Below, one piece after another: positions 43,331 through 52,532 of a stretch of 64,000 nt of DNA (its first letter is position 1; every line of letters starts with the position of its first letter). The stretch is from G963668185 sp963668185. GTDB lineage: Bacteria > Chloroflexota > Dehalococcoidia > Lucifugimonadales > G963668185. The stretch is from positions 2,294,001 to 2,358,000 of the forward strand of contig OY764162.1 of the NCBI GenBank assembly GCA_963668185.1. Direction: 5' to 3'. The position numbers and the translations under genes are program-made. The notes under the pieces were generated by a model that ran no database searches, was not told the DNA's origin, and was given only the letters and a program-made list of their open reading frames with translations.

Positions 43331-45942
43331 AGCTCAGCCTCCTCTCCCTCGTCTTCGCCTGTGCGGTCCTCGTCGTCGTACTCCGTCTCGCCCTCGTCGT
43401 CCGAGGCCCCCCGGTCTCGCTTGCTCTTCTGCGTTCTGCGGTCCGCGTCCTCCTCGGCCTGCGGCTCTCCCGTCCCTCCCTGTTCGAGGTCCTCGATGCC
43501 CTTGCGGAAGTCGCCCACCTTCTTGTGGCCGTCCGCGTCGGCGTAGCCGCCCTCGCGGTCGGAGACGGTGTAGGCGGACGCGGCCTCGCGGATGCGGTCG
43601 GCGGCATCGGAGTCTCCGTCCTCCGGCTTGCGGACCATCATCGAGAAGGCGGGCATCCGCTCCTTGCCCACGGTGGCGCGGACGTAGCAGTGATGGACGG
43701 GGAGGGACGTGATGTCGTCCTCGGTGACGCGCTCCTTACCCAGCTCCCACACCAGCGTCCGGGCGTCTGAGCCCGCCACCTGGAAGACGGCCAGGCAGCC
43801 CACGTTGGCGAGGAGGGTGTCGCGCATGGTGCGGGAGAGGTCGTCGAGCTTGGCGAGGCTCTGGGTCGCCAAGATGAAGGACGCCCCGAACTTGCCGAGC
43901 TCGCTGAGCATCGACTCGTAGTCCACGCCGGGCATGGACTGCATCTCGTCGACCACCACGAGGGCGCCCCGGCGCTGTTCCAGCCGCAGGCTTCCCTGCT
44001 CCCGTATCACGGCGTCCACGAGGTTGAGGAGGGACGCGCCCACCAGGGCGGCCACGTCCCTGCCCACCGTTCCCTGGGAGGTGGAGACGAGGAGGATTCC
44101 GCCGTCGTGGATGGTGCGGCGCAGGTCGATGGTGGAGCGTCGCTGGCCCAGGATGGCCCGCGCCCGCTTCGAGGACGCGTAGTAGGAGAGGCGGGTCTGC
44201 ACGGGGGCAAGGGCCTCGGCCTTGTACTGGCGGTGCCACGATGAAAAGTCCCTGGCCCACCATTCGAGGAGGTAGGGGTCGGAGACCTTCTTGAGCACGT
44301 CCTTGCGGAAGGGGTCGTTGGAGAGGAGCTTGAGGCCGTCGAGGATGGTGAACTGGGTCTCGGCCTCCATCTGCTCGTTGGCCTCGTGGAGGGTCTTGAC
44401 GGTCTGTTCGAGGATGGACTGCATCCTCGGCCCCCACTGGTCCCAGAGGCCCTTCGCCACGCGCACCACCGAGTCGGCGGTGCGGTCGCGGTCGGCGAAG
44501 ATGCGAGTGTCGAGGAGGTTGATGCCGGGGGCGCGGGAGTGGTCGGACAGGTCGATGAGGCGCACCCGATCCGCGAGGGAGCCGGGGACGTGTTCGAGGA
44601 TGCCGGCCACCAGGTCGGTGTGGGGGTCGATGACGACGATGGCGTCGCCGTCCCTGCCCGCCGCCTTCTCGCGCATCTTGTGGGTGACGACGTGGTGCAT
44701 GAGGGTGCTCTTGCCCATGCGGGTGCGTGCGACGTAGAGGTGGTGGCGGCGGAGCAGGTCTTCGGGGAAGCGGATCTCCCTCCCCGTTCCGGCGGTGGTG
44801 TCTCCCACCAGCGCACCTCCCCGGACTCCCTTCGCCGAGGGGCTGAGCGCCCTTGCGCCGGAGCGTTCCACCAGGGGCGTCTCGTCTCCCGCTCCGGGCG
44901 GGTGCCACAGGCAGGCAACCTCGCGGACTCCGAGGACGCTGCGCCTTCCGAACAGGCCGGGGCTTGTCGGGTGGAGCGCGGCGGGGTCCGGATCGACTGG
45001 CCGGGCGGCGCCGACCTTGAACCTCGCGCCTGCGGGGTTGTCGAAGTGGCGGTAGGCGGCGGCGAGGGTGTCCAGGAGCTCCCTGGCCCGGCGCCGTCCC
45101 GTGTCGGCGGGCAGTATGGCGACAACCTGGAGCTCGGCGTCGAAGGCGACGCGGGAGACCTTCTCGCCTATCAGGATGGGGTCCTCGACGCGATTGCGGG
45201 CCTTCTTCCACCGCCACCACGCCCAGCCGCCCACGGCCATTCCCAGGGATGCGCCGAGGCCGAGCAGCGCAGCCTTCCATATCTCGCCGTCCTGCACCCA
45301 CAGGTAGCCCTTGAGGGCGGCGAAGGCCCCGATGCCGAGAATGGCCATCGTGATGCCGTCCATCTGCAGGGGCTTGGTCTGGAAGGTGTAGGCGGGCTCT
45401 CGCGGCTCGTAACCCGGGCGCTTGTGGGCCTTGTCCATGTGGTGCTGCGACCAGTCGGGGCCCAGGGAGCGCAGCATGAGACGGGTCACCACCCGCTCAC
45501 CCTCGTAGAGGGCGGACAGCGCCCCCATCAGGGCGAGGAGAGGGTCGGAGCCGGGGTCGAGGAGGTCGTCGTCCATGAAGGTCCGCAGGGGGATGTACTC
45601 GGGGCCGTCGGAGGTGAGAGAGATCGACCACGCCTGCTCCCCGTCGCGGAGGCGCAGTGGGTCGTCTTCTGTGTCCACGCTGCGGATGCGCGCCTGGGGG
45701 TAGTGGGCGGAGAGCTGGCCGCGCACGACGCGGTCGTCGAGGCAGCGGGCCATGAGGGTCACGCCGTCCATGTCCCCGGACAGCTCCAGGGAGAAGGGCT
45801 CGGGGACGGCGATGGACTGGAGGAGGTTCTCGACGCCCAGGAGGGTGCGCTCCCCGGCCCTGGGCGGCGTCACCGCCAGCAGGACGGGGCCCTTGTCTTC
45901 GGCTTTGTCTCCGAACAGAATGTTCCTCGGGTTCAGCTTCAT
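43327..45942 (-). CDS. Type IV coupling/transfer ATPase (VirD4/TraG-HerA type)
   Basis: An 871-residue membrane ATPase. Two hydrophobic segments lie around residues 205-250 (ILGIGAFAALKGYLW; ALLGLGASLGMAVGGW). Walker A ARTRMGKSTLMH is at about 405-416, followed by VVIDPHTDLVAGIL. Walker B is GALVVVDEMQS at about 656, with ILATQSLAKL as sensor. The last 100 residues are strongly acidic and disordered. It would dock transferred DNA to the secretion channel. The N-terminal 200 residues are soluble, unlike classic VirD4, so a VirB4-related or TcpA-like transfer ATPase is possible. Confidence 0.82.
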   Translation of the reverse strand: MKLNPRNILFGDKAEDKGPVLLAVTPPRAGERTLLGVENLLQSIAVPEPFSLELSGDMDGVTLMARCLDDRVVRGQLSAHYPQARIRSVDTEDDPLRLRDGEQAWSISLTSDGPEYIPLRTFMDDDLLDPGSDPLLALMGALSALYEGERVVTRLMLRSLGPDWSQHHMDKAHKRPGYEPREPAYTFQTKPLQMDGITMAILGIGAFAALKGYLWVQDGEIWKAALLGLGASLGMAVGGWAWWRWKKARNRVEDPILIGEKVSRVAFDAELQVVAILPADTGRRRARELLDTLAAAYRHFDNPAGARFKVGAARPVDPDPAALHPTSPGLFGRRSVLGVREVACLWHPPGAGDETPLVERSGARALSPSAKGVRGGALVGDTTAGTGREIRFPEDLLRRHHLYVARTRMGKSTLMHHVVTHKMREKAAGRDGDAIVVIDPHTDLVAGILEHVPGSLADRVRLIDLSDHSRAPGINLLDTRIFADRDRTADSVVRVAKGLWDQWGPRMQSILEQTVKTLHEANEQMEAETQFTILDGLKLLSNDPFRKDVLKKVSDPYLLEWWARDFSSWHRQYKAEALAPVQTRLSYYASSKRARAILGQRRSTIDLRRTIHDGGILLVSTSQGTVGRDVAALVGASLLNLVDAVIREQGSLRLEQRRGALVVVDEMQSMPGVDYESMLSELGKFGASFILATQSLAKLDDLSRTMRDTLLANVGCLAVFQVAGSDARTLVWELGKERVTEDDITSLPVHHCYVRATVGKERMPAFSMMVRKPEDGDSDAADRIREAASAYTVSDREGGYADADGHKKVGDFRKGIEDLEQGGTGEPQAEEDADRRTQKSKRDRGASDDEGETEYDDEDRTGEDEGEEAEL

Positions 45943-45961
45943 GGTTGGAAGAGTCCTTTCT

Positions 45962-47500
45962 CTAGTGACGTCCGGGTCTCCACTCGATGACCTCCGTCTC
46001 CTCCGACGTGGCCTCGATGCGCACGGGGAAGCGGTTGCCCCTGGCGAGGAGCAGCCCGCCTCCTCTGGGGCATGACAGGAGCCAACGCTGGAGGTCTTCG
46101 GGCAGGTCGAATGCGTCGCCGACCGTGCTTATGGCGGCGGCGTCCTGCTGGAGCAGGAGTTTGAAGGCGGCGTTCTGGAGCAGGGCGCGACCGGAGTGGC
46201 CGGTTATCGTTCTCGAAGAGTCCTCGGAGAGAAGGTCCTGCACGTCCTGGGTGATGAACTGAAGTCCCAGCCGGTGCTTGCGGGCGCGTTTCGCCATGCT
46301 GACCATGAATGCCGCGCCTTCGGGGTGCTGCATGATGCTCCACACCTCGTCCACGACCAGAAGCCTCGGCTTGGGGTCCTGGGCCGCCGCTGCCCACACG
46401 GTTTCCGTGCACACCATCGCGGCGGCGGGCCTCAGCTCTGGTTCGAGGAGCCGCAGGTCGAAGACGGTGATCAGCGCCTCGTTGTTGAGGAGGTCGTCTC
46501 CCTCGTCGGAGAGGAGATGGCGGAGGCTTCCGGTGGCGAAGGGCCGGAGCAGCCTTGCCAGGTCGGGGTCTCCCGCCTCGCTCTCCTGCAGGTACTTGTA
46601 GAAGTCGCGGAAGCCGGTGCGCTCGCGGGGCTTCGAGTAGTAGCCCGCCAAGGCGTGGTCCAGGGAGGCACGTCGCTCCGCGCCGAGGCTCTCGCCGACC
46701 ATCACCTCGATGAGCCTTCTGAGGCTGCCGATGCGCTGGAGCATCTCCTCGGAGTCGCCCTTGTCGATGACGAAGGGGTTCATGCCCTCGCCCGGCACTC
46801 CGGGGGACAGCACGCGCCCGCCCGCGGCTCTCGCCATGTCCGCGTACTCGCCCTCCGGGTCGATGACGTAGGCGGTCACTCCCCGGCACAGGCCCCTGAG
46901 CATTCCCAGCTTGGTGGAGAAGCTCTTGCCGCTTCCCGACCTTGCGAGGACGGCGGTGTTGGCGTTGAGGTGCGTCCCGTCCCAGGGGTCGTAGACCACC
47001 GGGGAGCAGGCCCGCATGTCGATGCTGTAGAGGGTGCCGCTGCGCGTGTCCAGATCGGGGGGCGAGAAAGGGAAAAGCCTAGCAAGGCTGGACGTGTCGA
47101 GGCTGCGCCACTCGGCCACGGCGTTCAGGGCCAGGGGCAGGGTCGAGAGCAGCCCCTCGCGCTGGCGGAAGGCGAGGTTGTCCAGCTTGCCGAGCGTGGC
47201 GCCGAAGTGGGCCTTCGCCCGGTGGGTCATCTCCTTCAGCGACGCCTCGTCCTTGGCGTGGAGGGTCACGGATAGAGAGGAGTGAAATAGACGCTCGCGC
47301 CCGCGCTGCACCTCGTCCCTGAGCCGGGTCACGTCCTCCAGCGCGATCTCCGCCTCGGGCGACATGGTGCGGCCCTTCTTGAATGACAGGGACTGGGCCG
47401 ACTCGAACCGCACCTTCTGCCACTCCAGCGTCCGTGCGGCCTGCTCAGCGGGAATGGGGCCGACGTGGACGGACAGGTCCATGGGCGCTCCCGCCGCCAT
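45962..47500 (-). CDS. virB4: VirB4-family T4SS ATPase, C-terminal part
   Basis: A 512-residue frame holding the ATPase of the secretion channel. Walker A is LARSGSGKSFSTKLG (186-200), then AYVIDPEGEYADMA. Walker B is LLVVDEVWSIM (about 395), then FITQDVQDLL. Its first Met follows a 12-codon in-phase stretch (PRSLAPGFLQGL) that leads back to a TAG at 47537-47539 and the frame 47537-48367. Together they give an 800-residue protein, the normal VirB4 length. It ends with its own TAG, so TAG is a normal stop here. Confidence 0.85.
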   Translation of the reverse strand: MAAGAPMDLSVHVGPIPAEQAARTLEWQKVRFESAQSLSFKKGRTMSPEAEIALEDVTRLRDEVQRGRERLFHSSLSVTLHAKDEASLKEMTHRAKAHFGATLGKLDNLAFRQREGLLSTLPLALNAVAEWRSLDTSSLARLFPFSPPDLDTRSGTLYSIDMRACSPVVYDPWDGTHLNANTAVLARSGSGKSFSTKLGMLRGLCRGVTAYVIDPEGEYADMARAAGGRVLSPGVPGEGMNPFVIDKGDSEEMLQRIGSLRRLIEVMVGESLGAERRASLDHALAGYYSKPRERTGFRDFYKYLQESEAGDPDLARLLRPFATGSLRHLLSDEGDDLLNNEALITVFDLRLLEPELRPAAAMVCTETVWAAAAQDPKPRLLVVDEVWSIMQHPEGAAFMVSMAKRARKHRLGLQFITQDVQDLLSEDSSRTITGHSGRALLQNAAFKLLLQQDAAAISTVGDAFDLPEDLQRWLLSCPRGGGLLLARGNRFPVRIEATSEETEVIEWRPGRH

Positions 47501-47536
47501 CAGCCCTTGCAGGAAGCCGGGGGCGAGGGAGCGGGG

Positions 47537-48367
47537 CTACCGGCCCAGGTGGAGGGAGCGGACGAGGCGGTCACCTACGCGCATCTCGCGGCGGCCCATC
47601 TCGATCTCCACGGGAGCGTCCCCGTCGAACTCTCCGGGCGAGCCGCCGAGGGCGGCGGAGACCAGGAACATCCGAAGCTGCCTGTCTCTGAGGGGGTGGA
47701 CGGACAGCCCTGCCCTGGCGAGCAGCCCGCGCAGCTCGTCGATGCGGGCGAACTCGCAGATGGCGTAGAAGCGCCGGTCGAGGATGCCATCCCTCGTCTC
47801 AAGGTCGGTCAGTAGACGGCCAAGGGAATCTGCGGCCGCCCTCGTCTGCGGGGGCAGGTCCTCCGGCTGGGCCTGTTGCAGCTTCTCCCGGAGATGTCCC
47901 AGGCGCGGCGGGTGCTGCCTGACGAGAAGCTGTGCCGGGAAATCCAGGGCGTTGAGCGCCCCGGCGAAGGCCCCCAGCTTCGGTTCGTCGATCTCAAGGC
48001 CCATCAGCTCGCAGACGCCGAGCTTCACCCCGTCAAGCCGCACCGGGCCGTCGTCGTCCAGGTGGGACAGCATGAAGAAGAGGGGCAGGTCGGGCGGGGG
48101 CTTGGGCGCGGGAGGCTCCGCTTCCGGGCCCGGCTCCGGTGATGGATGAGCATCGTGTGGGGCGGTCCGTTCCCCACGCTCCGCAAGTCGCCGGATGCGC
48201 TCCCTCAACGCGAGGAGCGGGGACAATGCCGAGCGAACCTTGGACGGGACCTCGTTCAAGCCGTTGGGCTCCTTGGTGCCGTCCTTCAGATGGTCGAGCG
48301 GCGCGGATGCGTCCGCATCCGCAGGCTCCTGCGCTTCTCGTCTCAACAGTCGTCTAACGTGCTTCAT
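47537..48367 (-). CDS. virB4: VirB4-family N-terminal part, separated by in-frame TAG
   Basis: A 276-residue frame starting MKHVRRLLRREAQEP. An acidic/Pro linker is followed by LFFMLSHLDDDGPVRLDGVKLGVCELMGLEI and a helix ending LLVRQHPPRLGHLREKL, then ILDRRFYAICEFARI, the pattern of the VirB4/TraC N-terminal domain. It ends RSLHLGR-TAG, and the same phase continues PRSLAPGFLQGL in the next frame. VirB4 relatives usually have Tyr or similar at this point, so a TAC/TAT to TAG change is likely. Without read-through or two-part assembly the ATPase would be split. Confidence 0.75.
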   Translation of the reverse strand: MKHVRRLLRREAQEPADADASAPLDHLKDGTKEPNGLNEVPSKVRSALSPLLALRERIRRLAERGERTAPHDAHPSPEPGPEAEPPAPKPPPDLPLFFMLSHLDDDGPVRLDGVKLGVCELMGLEIDEPKLGAFAGALNALDFPAQLLVRQHPPRLGHLREKLQQAQPEDLPPQTRAAADSLGRLLTDLETRDGILDRRFYAICEFARIDELRGLLARAGLSVHPLRDRQLRMFLVSAALGGSPGEFDGDAPVEIEMGRREMRVGDRLVRSLHLGR

Positions 48368-48390
48368 CAACAGGGGTTTTCTCCTTCGCT

Positions 48391-48726
48391 CTAGGGGGTT
48401 GGCAGGGACGGGATGACGCCGTGCCTGAGCAGGGTCGCGACGCCCTTGGCCGACAGGACGAGGACCAGGCCGACCACCGCGAGGAAGACGGCGGACTTGG
48501 CCCGTCCTCCGCCGCGCTCCTCGCTGCCCTCGGCCATCAGGACGAAACCCGCCCAGGCGATGGCGAAGACGGCGAGACCGGCGGCGGCGTAGGACATGGC
48601 GGTGAGGACGCGGTCGAAGGCTTCCAGCATCGTCCGCTCCTCTGCCGGGGCCGCGCCGGTCGTAACCAGCGCAGCCCCGGCCATCAGGACTGCCGTCAGC
48701 GCCCGCCTCACCAGGGCCACTCCCAT
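48391..48726 (-). CDS. VirB2/TrbC-like pilin candidate
   Basis: A 111-residue protein. A signal-like segment (VLMAGAALVTTGAAPAEE) is followed by two transmembrane helices (AAAGLAVFAIAWAGFVLMAEG; SAVFLAVVGLVLVLSAKGVATLL), the architecture of T4SS pilins. It overlaps the PrgI-fusion stop by 19 bases and precedes virB4. A second protein of this layout is at 50476-50763. Confidence 0.62.
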   Translation of the reverse strand: MGVALVRRALTAVLMAGAALVTTGAAPAEERTMLEAFDRVLTAMSYAAAGLAVFAIAWAGFVLMAEGSEERGGGRAKSAVFLAVVGLVLVLSAKGVATLLRHGVIPSLPTP

Positions 48727-50447
48727 CCCAGCCGCTCGAACCAGTCACGCAGCCCGCCCGCGGGCGACTGCTCGGCGGGCGGGTCCTCGGGCTCGGGCTC
48801 CGGCAGGGTCAGCGCCGCATAGGGGTCGTCGGACCCCACGTAGGAGGCAAGGTCGAGGGCCTCGTCCCTGCTTCCGGCGACTGGCTCCCGCTCCACCACC
48901 TCGGCCTTGACGTGCTCCGGGTGGACGACGGTGATGGTCACGTCCTTCTGGATCGTCCTCGCGGGCACGTAGGCATAGGCGTAGGCGGAGACGGTGTGCG
49001 TCGTCGTGGTGCCGTCCTCGTGGGTGACGGTGACGGTGATGGTGTCGCTGTCGCTGTCGGAGTCGCTCGCCCCGGGGCGGTACAGGCCCACCGTCTCGGT
49101 GATCTCCTCCGTCCGCTCCGGGTGGTGGGTGAGCACGGTGAGCGGGGGAATGGGGACGCTCAGGTCCGCCGTGAAGCTCGCGTACACGCTCACGGAGTGG
49201 ACCGCCTCGCCGTCGGGGACGGCCAAGGTGAAGGTCATCTCGCCGTCGGGGACGAAGGCAACGCCGGCGCTCGTCGCGCCATAGACGGCGTTCACTGCCC
49301 CCGTGATCCGCGTCACCCCGGCCTCGATGAGGGCCGTCTGTGTGACGCTCTCGTGCCCGGACACCGTCTGTAGCTCGACCGGGTGCTCGATGGACGCGAC
49401 GCACTCCGACTCGACGACGCCGTTGACGGCGCCGGGCGCCCAGCCCAGGGAGGTCATGCGCAGGTCGCAGAGCTCTCCCTCCACCTCGGGGAGCGGGTAC
49501 GGGATGGCGTCGTGCTCGACGGTGAGCGCACCGGCCTGCCCCAGGGTGCCCTCCCAGGACACGGTGAAGGATGGGACGGGGCCGTGCAGGGGGAACCTGT
49601 AGCGGCCGATCTCACCCTGGTCGAGCTGGTCTGATGCCGAGAAACGCAGCCACGTGCCGTCCGGGCCTCCGAACGCCCGGATGCGGATGTCGACGTCCGT
49701 TGCCGCCCGGAGCGTGACGAGGGCGCGGTCGCCGGTTACCGACAATCCTTCGACGAATATCCGCCGTCCCTCCACCGGTTTCTCGATCTCGAAGTCAAAC
49801 TCGTCGCGCCACGGCTCGTGGCCGTCGGCGAGAACGACGGCCTGGGGGACGGTGGCGGCCATCGCCAGCAGGACGGCGGCCACGACCGCCATCCCGCCCC
49901 TGCCGGGTGCGCGGCGTCTGCTCTCCAGGGTCTCGGCCATGTGGCCGGGACGCTGCCCGCGTTCGCCGCGCTTGCGCCGCTTGCCGAACCAGGTGTGGGG
50001 ACGGAAGGGCATCCTTCCGTCGCGCCGGTCCCGGTTCTTGCGGTTCTTCTTGCGCATCCTGCGGAGGAGGCGATTCGACCTCTTCGCCATGAGGCGCAGG
50101 GGGCCGGGGCCGGACTTGGCCGGCGTCGGCGGCGCGGGCGGTTCGCTCCTGACGAGTTGGGCGACTGGCCCGGCGTAGACTCGCGCTCCCAGCCGATACT
50201 TGAGCAGGTCGGCGGCCACCAGGGGCAGCCGCCGACCGCCTATCTTTCCGACGACCATTGCAATGCCGGCCAGCCCGAACAGGATGGCGATCGCCATCCT
50301 GATTTCGGACGGGCCGACCGGGGCGTAGCGGTATGCGCCGTAGGACAGGGCGCACACCGCCGTGATCGCCACGATCTGGGGGAAGGTGAACCACAGCAGC
50401 ACCCTGTCCTCGGCCTGCACGTGGGTTGGGACCTCGTGTTCTCTCAT
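48708..50447 (-). CDS. PrgI-family (VirB3-like) protein fused to a large extracytoplasmic domain
   Basis: A 579-residue protein. Residues 1-115 (MREHEVPTHVQAEDRVLLWFTFPQIVAITAV in pieces, two TM helices) match PrgI/VirB3-like subunits of actinobacterial-type secretion channels. A strongly basic stretch follows (KRSNRLLRRMRKKNRKNRDRR), then a third hydrophobic segment around 190-210. Then come about 370 residues of beta-rich extracytoplasmic sequence with Thr/Val repeats (ITVTVTHEDGTTTTHTVS) and a Pro/Glu tail. The fusion of a small channel subunit with a surface domain is unusual. Met in MAETLESRR could be a second start. Confidence 0.65.
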   Translation of the reverse strand: MREHEVPTHVQAEDRVLLWFTFPQIVAITAVCALSYGAYRYAPVGPSEIRMAIAILFGLAGIAMVVGKIGGRRLPLVAADLLKYRLGARVYAGPVAQLVRSEPPAPPTPAKSGPGPLRLMAKRSNRLLRRMRKKNRKNRDRRDGRMPFRPHTWFGKRRKRGERGQRPGHMAETLESRRRAPGRGGMAVVAAVLLAMAATVPQAVVLADGHEPWRDEFDFEIEKPVEGRRIFVEGLSVTGDRALVTLRAATDVDIRIRAFGGPDGTWLRFSASDQLDQGEIGRYRFPLHGPVPSFTVSWEGTLGQAGALTVEHDAIPYPLPEVEGELCDLRMTSLGWAPGAVNGVVESECVASIEHPVELQTVSGHESVTQTALIEAGVTRITGAVNAVYGATSAGVAFVPDGEMTFTLAVPDGEAVHSVSVYASFTADLSVPIPPLTVLTHHPERTEEITETVGLYRPGASDSDSDSDTITVTVTHEDGTTTTHTVSAYAYAYVPARTIQKDVTITVVHPEHVKAEVVEREPVAGSRDEALDLASYVGSDDPYAALTLPEPEPEDPPAEQSPAGGLRDWFERLGWEWPW

Positions 50448-50475
50448 GTGTCTTGCCTCTCTTCCTCGCGCCCGT

Positions 50476-50763
50476 CTACTCGGTGTCCGGCGTGGGCGTT
50501 GCCGGGTCGGGCACGTCGATCTCCACCGGGGAACCGACGACGGCGTTCATCACCAGCTCCACCACGCCGTAGGCCACCATCGCCAGGACCACGCCCGCCA
50601 GAGCGGTCATCATGGCGCTCTTGCCGCGCTCCATCTGGTGGGGCGCTCCGCTGGCGGTGAGGTACAGGTACGCGCCGTAGATGAAGAATCCGACGCCCAC
50701 CGCGCCGACGATCCCCAGCCCGATGCCCACAAGGTTCGATACGGTCTGTGTAAGGTCTTCCAT
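50476..50763 (-). CDS. Second pilin-like two-helix membrane protein
   Basis: A 95-residue protein. Two hydrophobic helices (LVGIGLGIVGAVGVGFFIYGAYLYL in two parts, and MMTALAGVVLAMVAYGVVELVM) flank a short basic loop (APHQMERGKS), the VirB2/TrbC-like layout. There is no long signal peptide. It is followed by an acidic/Pro tail. It is located between the PrgI fusion and the VirB6-like gene in the secretion operon, with GGAGATGG upstream. Confidence 0.6.
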   Translation of the reverse strand: MEDLTQTVSNLVGIGLGIVGAVGVGFFIYGAYLYLTASGAPHQMERGKSAMMTALAGVVLAMVAYGVVELVMNAVVGSPVEIDVPDPATPTPDTE

Positions 50764-50934
50764 CTCCTCTTTCTCCTCTCTGATGCCGGGCCGTCCTCTC
50801 GACGCCCGGTGTTGGTCTCCTTGTCTTCTCGCCTCGGTGACTGCCCTCTAGCTGCACATCGCCATTCCTCCGCTTCGGTATTGGCCGGGCGCTCAGAAAC
50901 GGCGCGCCCGTTCGTCGTGGTCGTGGTGTTGCGG

Positions 50935-51912
50935 CTACTCGCCGCTGCTCCGGGGTGCTCCGCCGGGGTCTCCCCCTGCCGAGGGGGTCGCCATCGAGGC
51001 CGCCGAGCTGAGTCCGCCCGCCGCCGCCGAGAGTCCCGCGCTGGCGGCCATCGCTCCCACCGCCGCGCCTCCCGGCCCGCCTGCCGCTCCCCCGGCCATC
51101 AGGCCGAGGACCTTCGCCGAGCGCACCATCGAGGCAGGCAGGTTCATGCCGAAATAGAGCATCGAGAGCCAGCTATCGAAGGTCCCGGCGTTGCCCAGAA
51201 GCGAGGGCACCCGGGTCGCCATGTAGACGAAGGCAAGGGACATGAGCAGCTTCCAGATCAGGTCCTGCACCGGCTCGAAGGCGGCGATGGCGGCGACCTC
51301 GTTGAGGAAGCCGAAGCCCAGGGCCAGCGCGATGAGCTGTATGGCCTGCTGGAAGGTGGTCGTCATGAAGAGCCGGAGCCAGTGGCGGCCCCAGCCCGCC
51401 GTGTGAGGCAGAATCCACAGCCCCAACGCGATGGGGGCCAGGGCCAGCAGGATGTCGATGAGGGCCAGGCGCAGCACCATCTGCACGATGACGTAGAGGA
51501 CGAAGAAGCCGTAGACGAGGTAGAGGACGGCGAGGAGGAGGGCCATGCCCACGCTCCCTGCCTCAACCGCCGTCAGCAGGGTCCTCAATGTGGCGCGAAG
51601 CATGTCGCCTGCGGTGACGTTCAGGGATGCGGCGACGAAGCCGGACACGGCGTCCGCCACGTCGAGGACTAGGGCGCACCACCACAGGGAGGACGCGGCG
51701 GCGACGAGGCCGAGCACGAGGCGGGGGACCATCTCCCGCCATCCCGCCTGCCGGTTGCCCAGGTGCTCGGACATGATGAGGGTCAGCCCCATCCAGCCGA
51801 GGATGACTACCAGCGCGCCCGACGTTATGGCCCACACGACCATCCACGCCTGGCGCACCAGCTCGTGGCCGTAGGTGAGGCTCTCGGGGGTGCCTGTGAG
51901 GATGTCCGCCAT
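50935..51912 (-). CDS. VirB6/TrbL-like membrane channel protein
   Basis: A 325-residue polytopic protein with about six to eight hydrophobic segments (AWMVVWAITSGALVVILGWMGLTL, MALLLAVLYLVYGFFVLYVIVQM and LIDILLALAPIALGLWIL in pieces). An invariant-looking Trp follows (GWGRHWLRLFMTTTFQQAI). The C-terminal 60 residues are Gly/Ala/Ser-rich. This matches TrbL/VirB6 inner membrane channel proteins. The ATG at 51912 shares one base with the upstream stop (TGATG), hence coupled translation. Confidence 0.75.
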   Translation of the reverse strand: MADILTGTPESLTYGHELVRQAWMVVWAITSGALVVILGWMGLTLIMSEHLGNRQAGWREMVPRLVLGLVAAASSLWWCALVLDVADAVSGFVAASLNVTAGDMLRATLRTLLTAVEAGSVGMALLLAVLYLVYGFFVLYVIVQMVLRLALIDILLALAPIALGLWILPHTAGWGRHWLRLFMTTTFQQAIQLIALALGFGFLNEVAAIAAFEPVQDLIWKLLMSLAFVYMATRVPSLLGNAGTFDSWLSMLYFGMNLPASMVRSAKVLGLMAGGAAGGPGGAAVGAMAASAGLSAAAGGLSSAASMATPSAGGDPGGAPRSSGE

Positions 51913-52532
51913 CAGCGGGAGTCCCCCCGGCAGTTGGCGGCGCTCTCTCCCGACGCACGCTCCACCACGCCGCACAGGGCGCCGTGGGCGCCCTCGATCA
52001 GCCACCCGGCGAAGGCTTTGGCCCAGCGAGCGGGGCTGAGGGCGGCGAGAATCTTGTCCCAGATGCGCCCCGGCTCGTGGACGGGGATGACGCCGAAGAA
52101 GGCTCCCGACTTGCCGTCCTCGGCGACGGCGATCATCACCAGGAGGTAGGCGCGGTCCTTGTCGAGGTCGGGATGGTCGTCCAGCGCCGGGTACTCGAAG
52201 CTGTACTCCCAGCCGTCGCTGCGCTTCTTCTCGCCGCCCCTGACCTTGTACATGTCGGTCAACCAGTCGCCGGTATCGCCGTCCCGGATGCCGTAGTAGA
52301 GCGTCTTGACCTTCCGGTCGAATAGGGGGCGGGCGACGAACTCGCCGCCCTTCTTGCGCTCAACGAAGTCCCGGTCGGCGTTGACGAGGGTGAGCTCGTC
52401 AGGAGGCGGGGACTGGGCGAGGGCGGTCCCGGAGGACGGGATCGCAACAAGCGCCGCCAAAAGCAGCGCGGAAACCAGCGGAATAAATCGCCTTGCCGAG
52501 CGGAGTTTCGTTTTCAGCGCCAAGATGTCCAC
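51912..52532 (-). CDS. Secreted T4SS-associated protein, first gene of the secretion operon
   Basis: A 206-residue protein with a GTG start. A signal peptide (FIPLVSALLLAALVAIPSSGTALAQ) is followed by a soluble domain (LTLVNADRDFVERKKGG..., VKTLYYGIRDGDTGDWLTDMY) and a C-terminal amphipathic Trp-rich helix (WDKILAALSPARWAKAFAGWLIEG). No family is recognised. As the first gene of the minus-strand operon it probably works in the periplasm or at the surface during mating. Confidence 0.6.
   Translation of the reverse strand: MDILALKTKLRSARRFIPLVSALLLAALVAIPSSGTALAQSPPPDELTLVNADRDFVERKKGGEFVARPLFDRKVKTLYYGIRDGDTGDWLTDMYKVRGGEKKRSDGWEYSFEYPALDDHPDLDKDRAYLLVMIAVAEDGKSGAFFGVIPVHEPGRIWDKILAALSPARWAKAFAGWLIEGAHGALCGVVERASGESAANCRGDSR

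Noticed and set aside
41622..43607. 661-codon minus-strand frame over the replication-relaxation gene
   Set aside because: Low-complexity Arg/Ala/Thr translation. The other phase gives a protein with recognisable family motifs.
44386..45990. 534-codon plus-strand frame opposite the coupling ATPase
   Set aside because: Antisense shadow without ribosome site or motif. The minus-strand gene has Walker motifs.
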